This document shows, piece by piece, positions 61,169-64,000 of a stretch of 64,000 bases of DNA. Within the stretch, counting starts at the first letter, position 1, and every line of letters starts with the position of its first letter. The DNA is from Lachnospira sp. (GTDB lineage Bacteria > Bacillota > Clostridia > Lachnospirales > Lachnospiraceae). The notes under the pieces were generated by a model. It saw nothing but the letters and a program-made list of their open reading frames with translations, ran no database searches and was not told where the DNA came from. The translations under genes and the position numbers were made by a program. The stretch is taken from positions 1-64,000 of the forward strand of contig SVDX01000009.1 in assembly GCA_015057605.1 (NCBI GenBank), given 5' to 3'.

Positions 61169-61678
61169 TTAAAGTCTGAAAGTGTCTATTATTTTATCGA
61201 GTTTTTCTGCTGTCTCTCTTAGCGAAAGCCCCTTTACTTCTAATGTTACGTGTGCATATTTCTCATATAATGCGCATCTTTCTTCATACAGCTTTTCAAA
61301 GGTTTGTCCATCTTTTATGACAACACCTCTTTCATCTAAGCTTCCAAGTCGCACCAAAAGCTCTTCCATATCAATTTTTAAATATACTACTATTGCATTT
61401 TCAAAGTAGCGTTCCATCGCCTCTTTGCAGTATATTGCACTTCCGCCTGTCGCTATTACATTTTTTGAAAGCTCAATACTTAGATTAGCTGCATTTTCAA
61501 TTTCAATAAATGTATTTATGCCGTCCGTTGCAATAATATCCTTTAAAAGCCTTCCCTCGCGTTTTTGTATTACTATGTCTGCATCCACAAAATTGTAGCC
61601 TAACCTTTTTGCAAGCACTACGCCTACAGTACTTTTTCCCACGCCAGGCATACCTATCAAAATAACACTTTTATCCAT
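61169..61678 (-). CDS. Shikimate kinase-like protein
   Basis: A 169-residue P-loop kinase of the shikimate kinase fold. Walker A GMPGVGKST at 9-17, D34 in FVDADIVI, and the lid/ATP region with LYEERCALYEKYAHV. The shikimate-binding Arg of the FRxxE motif is replaced (TFIEIE at 56-61), and GGG is GGS (78-80). Substrate may differ from shikimate. No other aro gene is near. The ATG at 61676-61678 overlaps the MATE gene end by eight bases; an ATG five codons earlier is less likely. Confidence 0.8.
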   Translation of the reverse strand: MDKSVILIGMPGVGKSTVGVVLAKRLGYNFVDADIVIQKREGRLLKDIIATDGINTFIEIENAANLSIELSKNVIATGGSAIYCKEAMERYFENAIVVYLKIDMEELLVRLGSLDERGVVIKDGQTFEKLYEERCALYEKYAHVTLEVKGLSLRETAEKLDKIIDTFRL

Positions 61679-63041
61679 AGTATTTTTCTCCATCTTTGTT
61701 CATTTTATACCTAACCGCAATGTAGCAGCTAAGATGTGCAACAAATGTAACGCCCCAACTTATCGGATATGCATAATATACAGTTTCAATTATATGGAAT
61801 TTTTCCATTTGGAAAAGCACCGCTATAATAGCTAATCTTAATGCGCAAACTCCAACCAAAGACACTATCATAGGCATTATTGAATAGCCCATACCTCTAA
61901 GTGAACCTACTGTAACATCCATAAGTCCGCAAAGCGCATAGGTCTTGCAGATAACCCCAAGTCTTACCATTCCCGCTTCTATAACCTCTGGGCTCTTAGA
62001 ATATAAGCCCAAAAGCTGCTCGCCGAATATGAGTGCAAGTCCGCCAAGTAATATTCCTACAGCTGTAGCACAGCACAATGCCGTAACAAGAATTTTATTG
62101 ATTCTATCCTTTCTTCCTGCTCCCATATTTTGTCCGGTAAATGATATTGTAGACTGATGGAAAGCATTCATTCCAGTATAAACAAAGCCCTCTATGTTGA
62201 GCGCTGCCGAATTACCAGCGATTATTGTAGGACCAAATGAGTTAACTGTCGATTGTATAAATACATTTGCAAACGAAAACAGCATGCCCTGAAATCCCGC
62301 AGGTAAGCCTATTTGAACTATCTTAATCAATTTCTCTTTTTTTATCTTAAGTTCTTTTAAATCAAGATGGCTTGGTCCACTTTCTTTAACAAGACATCGT
62401 ATTACCAAAAATGCCGATATACATTGCGACACCGCTGTTGCAATTGCAACTCCTGCAACACCAAGCTCTACTACTATTACAAGAAATAAATTTAGAACTA
62501 CATTTACAATTCCGGAAACTATCAAGTAATAAAGCGGTCTTTTTGTATCTCCCATAGCTCTTAATATTGCTGCGCCAAAGTTATATACCATAACCGCAGT
62601 CATACCAATAAAATATATTCTTAAATAAACAACTGCAAGTTCTCTAACCTCAGCAGGTGTTTTCATCCACTTTAATACAATCGGGGCAAACACAACACCA
62701 ATAATTGTAAGTATAATACCACTTATAATACTTAATTTAATTGCTGTATGTACAGTTTCCTTTAAGTCCTTTTCCTGCTTTGCTCCGTAAAATCTTGCTG
62801 TAAGTACATTTGCACCAATGGACAAACCAATAAAAAGATTTGTAAGCAAGTTAATTAGCGACGATGTCGAACCCACCGCCGCTAAGGAATTATCACCCGC
62901 AAAATTACCAACAACAACTATATCTGCTGCATTAAATAAAAGTTGTAAAATACTCGAAAACATCAGCGGTATAGAAAATGCAAGCATTTTTTTAAGCACA
63001 GAACCGCTGCACATATCCATTTCGTATCGTTTAGTTTTCAT
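61671..63041 (-). CDS. MATE family efflux transporter
   Basis: A 456-residue, 12-helix exporter. Typical segments: LKKMLAFSIPLMFSSILQLLFNAADIVVVG at the start, ANVLTARFYGAKQEKDLKETVHTA, then GLPAGFQGMLFSFANVFIQSTVNSFG and TGQNMGAGRKDRIN. Uses a sodium or proton gradient to export drugs or metabolites; substrate unknown. The start codon overlaps the preceding ATPase stop by one base (TAATG). Confidence 0.92.
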   Translation of the reverse strand: MKTKRYEMDMCSGSVLKKMLAFSIPLMFSSILQLLFNAADIVVVGNFAGDNSLAAVGSTSSLINLLTNLFIGLSIGANVLTARFYGAKQEKDLKETVHTAIKLSIISGIILTIIGVVFAPIVLKWMKTPAEVRELAVVYLRIYFIGMTAVMVYNFGAAILRAMGDTKRPLYYLIVSGIVNVVLNLFLVIVVELGVAGVAIATAVSQCISAFLVIRCLVKESGPSHLDLKELKIKKEKLIKIVQIGLPAGFQGMLFSFANVFIQSTVNSFGPTIIAGNSAALNIEGFVYTGMNAFHQSTISFTGQNMGAGRKDRINKILVTALCCATAVGILLGGLALIFGEQLLGLYSKSPEVIEAGMVRLGVICKTYALCGLMDVTVGSLRGMGYSIMPMIVSLVGVCALRLAIIAVLFQMEKFHIIETVYYAYPISWGVTFVAHLSCYIAVRYKMNKDGEKYYG

Positions 63042-64000
63042 TATTTCCTCCTGCTATGAAAATAAACAAATGCATCTATTGCCTCTAAAATATCTGCAAA
63101 TACTTCTCTTGGTGCATTATCAATATATTTCATAAGAATTTCTTTTTCCTTCTGACCCTTATAGCGCCCATAGAAAATATCATAAAGATTATGGCCTCTT
63201 ACATATATCTTTATATTCTCGATATTGTCCTTTAATTCCTGTTTTGAGTCAATTCTTATTCCAAGCTTACGCTCCATATTTTTAACGCTTGTTATTTTAT
63301 AAAGCTGTTTCTTGTACTTGCTATATAAAATGTCATAGAACTCTTCCTCATTGTCAATTATACCGATTTTTGCCATTACGGAAGGTTCTAAGAAATAGTT
63401 TTCAAATGAGTAGTATTTCAGGATAAGGACATTTTTTCTTGTAACATTTGGAAGATTGCCAACATCATGCTTTTCTCTAATATCATAATAACGGCAAAGC
63501 TGTCTTGCTAACTCTTCTCTATCCTTTCCATCAGAATCGCGAATCATTAAAAACTGCTCTTTTAAATACAATTTATTAATGTACTTAAGGTTAGCGTAGG
63601 TTTTAATGTTTGTGCAGCTATTTGTCTGTATTATACTGATTCTTTGAAGATCGCCATCATCATCATATACCTCTGAATAATATTTGTTAAGAAGTAGTGG
63701 CAATCTGCTTCTGTCCTGTGTTCCCTCAACTATGAACACAAAATTTACGTTCATAAGGTCATTTGCATTATAGCCAAGGTCATCCAATATCTCATCAATA
63801 TTTGTTTTCTTACGGATAACCGTATTGTACTGTTTATCCACAACTACCTGATTGATTTGCTTTGAGGTAAAGTTAAATATCATATTTGGTGAATGAGTTG
63901 AGAAAATAACCTGATTTTTCTTCGAAAGCTTGTATAATATTTCGCTCGCCACCTTTTGAAGCTGTGGATGAAGATAAATTTCTGGATCCTCAATCATGAT
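63041..64000 (-). CDS. OLD-like ATPase with TOPRIM domain, C-terminal part
   Basis: The last ~319 residues are inside the window; the open frame continues past position 64000. Visible are a Walker B-like IEDPEIYLHPQLQ, an H-loop FSTHSPNM, and a TOPRIM-like region with FIVEGTQDRSRLP and MIRDSDGKD. This pattern is typical of the OLD family of ATP-driven nucleases, some of which protect against phage. The N-terminal Walker A lies outside. The gene is coupled to the MATE exporter by a one-base overlap, an odd pairing. Confidence 0.8.
   Translation of the reverse strand: MMIEDPEIYLHPQLQKVASEILYKLSKKNQVIFSTHSPNMIFNFTSKQINQVVVDKQYNTVIRKKTNIDEILDDLGYNANDLMNVNFVFIVEGTQDRSRLPLLLNKYYSEVYDDDGDLQRISIIQTNSCTNIKTYANLKYINKLYLKEQFLMIRDSDGKDREELARQLCRYYDIREKHDVGNLPNVTRKNVLILKYYSFENYFLEPSVMAKIGIIDNEEEFYDILYSKYKKQLYKITSVKNMERKLGIRIDSKQELKDNIENIKIYVRGHNLYDIFYGRYKGQKEKEILMKYIDNAPREVFADILEAIDAFVYFHSRRK

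Noticed and set aside
62413..62420. GCCGATAT resembling a sigma-28 -10 box
   Set aside because: Inside the MATE coding region, no TAAA at 15 bases upstream and no gene in that direction.
1..64000. tRNA, rRNA or CRISPR arrays
   Set aside because: No cloverleaf-like GTTCRANNC segments in gaps, no rRNA cores, and no regularly spaced repeats were seen by eye; most gaps are under 100 bases.

Overview
The window comes from a low-GC, motile Gram-positive anaerobe. The best fit is a Lachnospiraceae member of the Clostridia (Lachnospira/Roseburia/Butyrivibrio type). Reasons: a Firmicutes flagellar gene order (comFC-yvyF-flgM-flgN-flgK-flgL-fliW-csrA ... flaG-fliD-fliS), sigma-28 promoters, spore-formation genes (spoIIR, a SPOCS/LysM protein, a CotS-like kinase), the type of ProS, and strong AAGGAGG-like ribosome binding sites. 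Family names here are recognised by eye from protein motifs; no database search was possible. Nearly all genes lie on the minus strand; four plus-strand genes (26482, 37376, 44097, 56949) stand alone.

Layout. 1-11140 is the late flagellar cluster read on the minus strand: comFC, yvyF, flgM, flgN, two different flgK paralogues, flgL, fliW, csrA, flaG, fliD, fliS, a FliT-like chaperone, and the start of flagellin at the window edge. Sigma-28 promoters are visible before flgM, flaG and flagellin. The flagellin leader carries a 5' stem-loop and two CsrA-like sites, which fits FliW-CsrA-flagellin feedback. 11200-26196 is one long surface-polysaccharide operon. It has an amino-sugar initiation set (4,6-dehydratase, aminotransferase, phosphoglycosyltransferase), glycosyltransferases, a flippase, a Wzy-like polymerase, and a CDP-ribitol module (TarI, TarJ) next to a LicD transferase. 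It starts from a near-consensus sigma-A promoter followed by a ~150-nt structured leader.

26482-37290 holds a small membrane protein, an ABC exporter with its two-component system, DUF1934-murI-spoIIR-gntR-ispE, a broken gene, and glf. 37376-38388 holds an orphan gene with a sigma-28-like promoter and 400 bp of non-coding palindromic elements. 38389-52392 contains an SDR, a VUT transporter, an OxlT-type MFS carrier, spore-coat-like and lipoprotein genes, a nucleotidyltransferase, galE, a PEGA lipoprotein, cca, proS and an AI-2E family permease. 52423-64000 holds rluA-like, a second two-component system, metK, an HD-GYP phosphodiesterase, murA, a LysM/G5/M23 peptidase, a shikimate-kinase-like gene, a MATE exporter and the 3' part of an OLD-type ATPase/TOPRIM gene cut by the window end.

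The most unusual signals are non-coding. (1) A two-hairpin leader element occurs in front of both the polysaccharide operon and galE, with three compensatory base-pair changes. (2) An insert lies between 31-bp duplicated 3' ends of a response regulator gene. (3) Two large nested palindromes lie behind an SDR gene.
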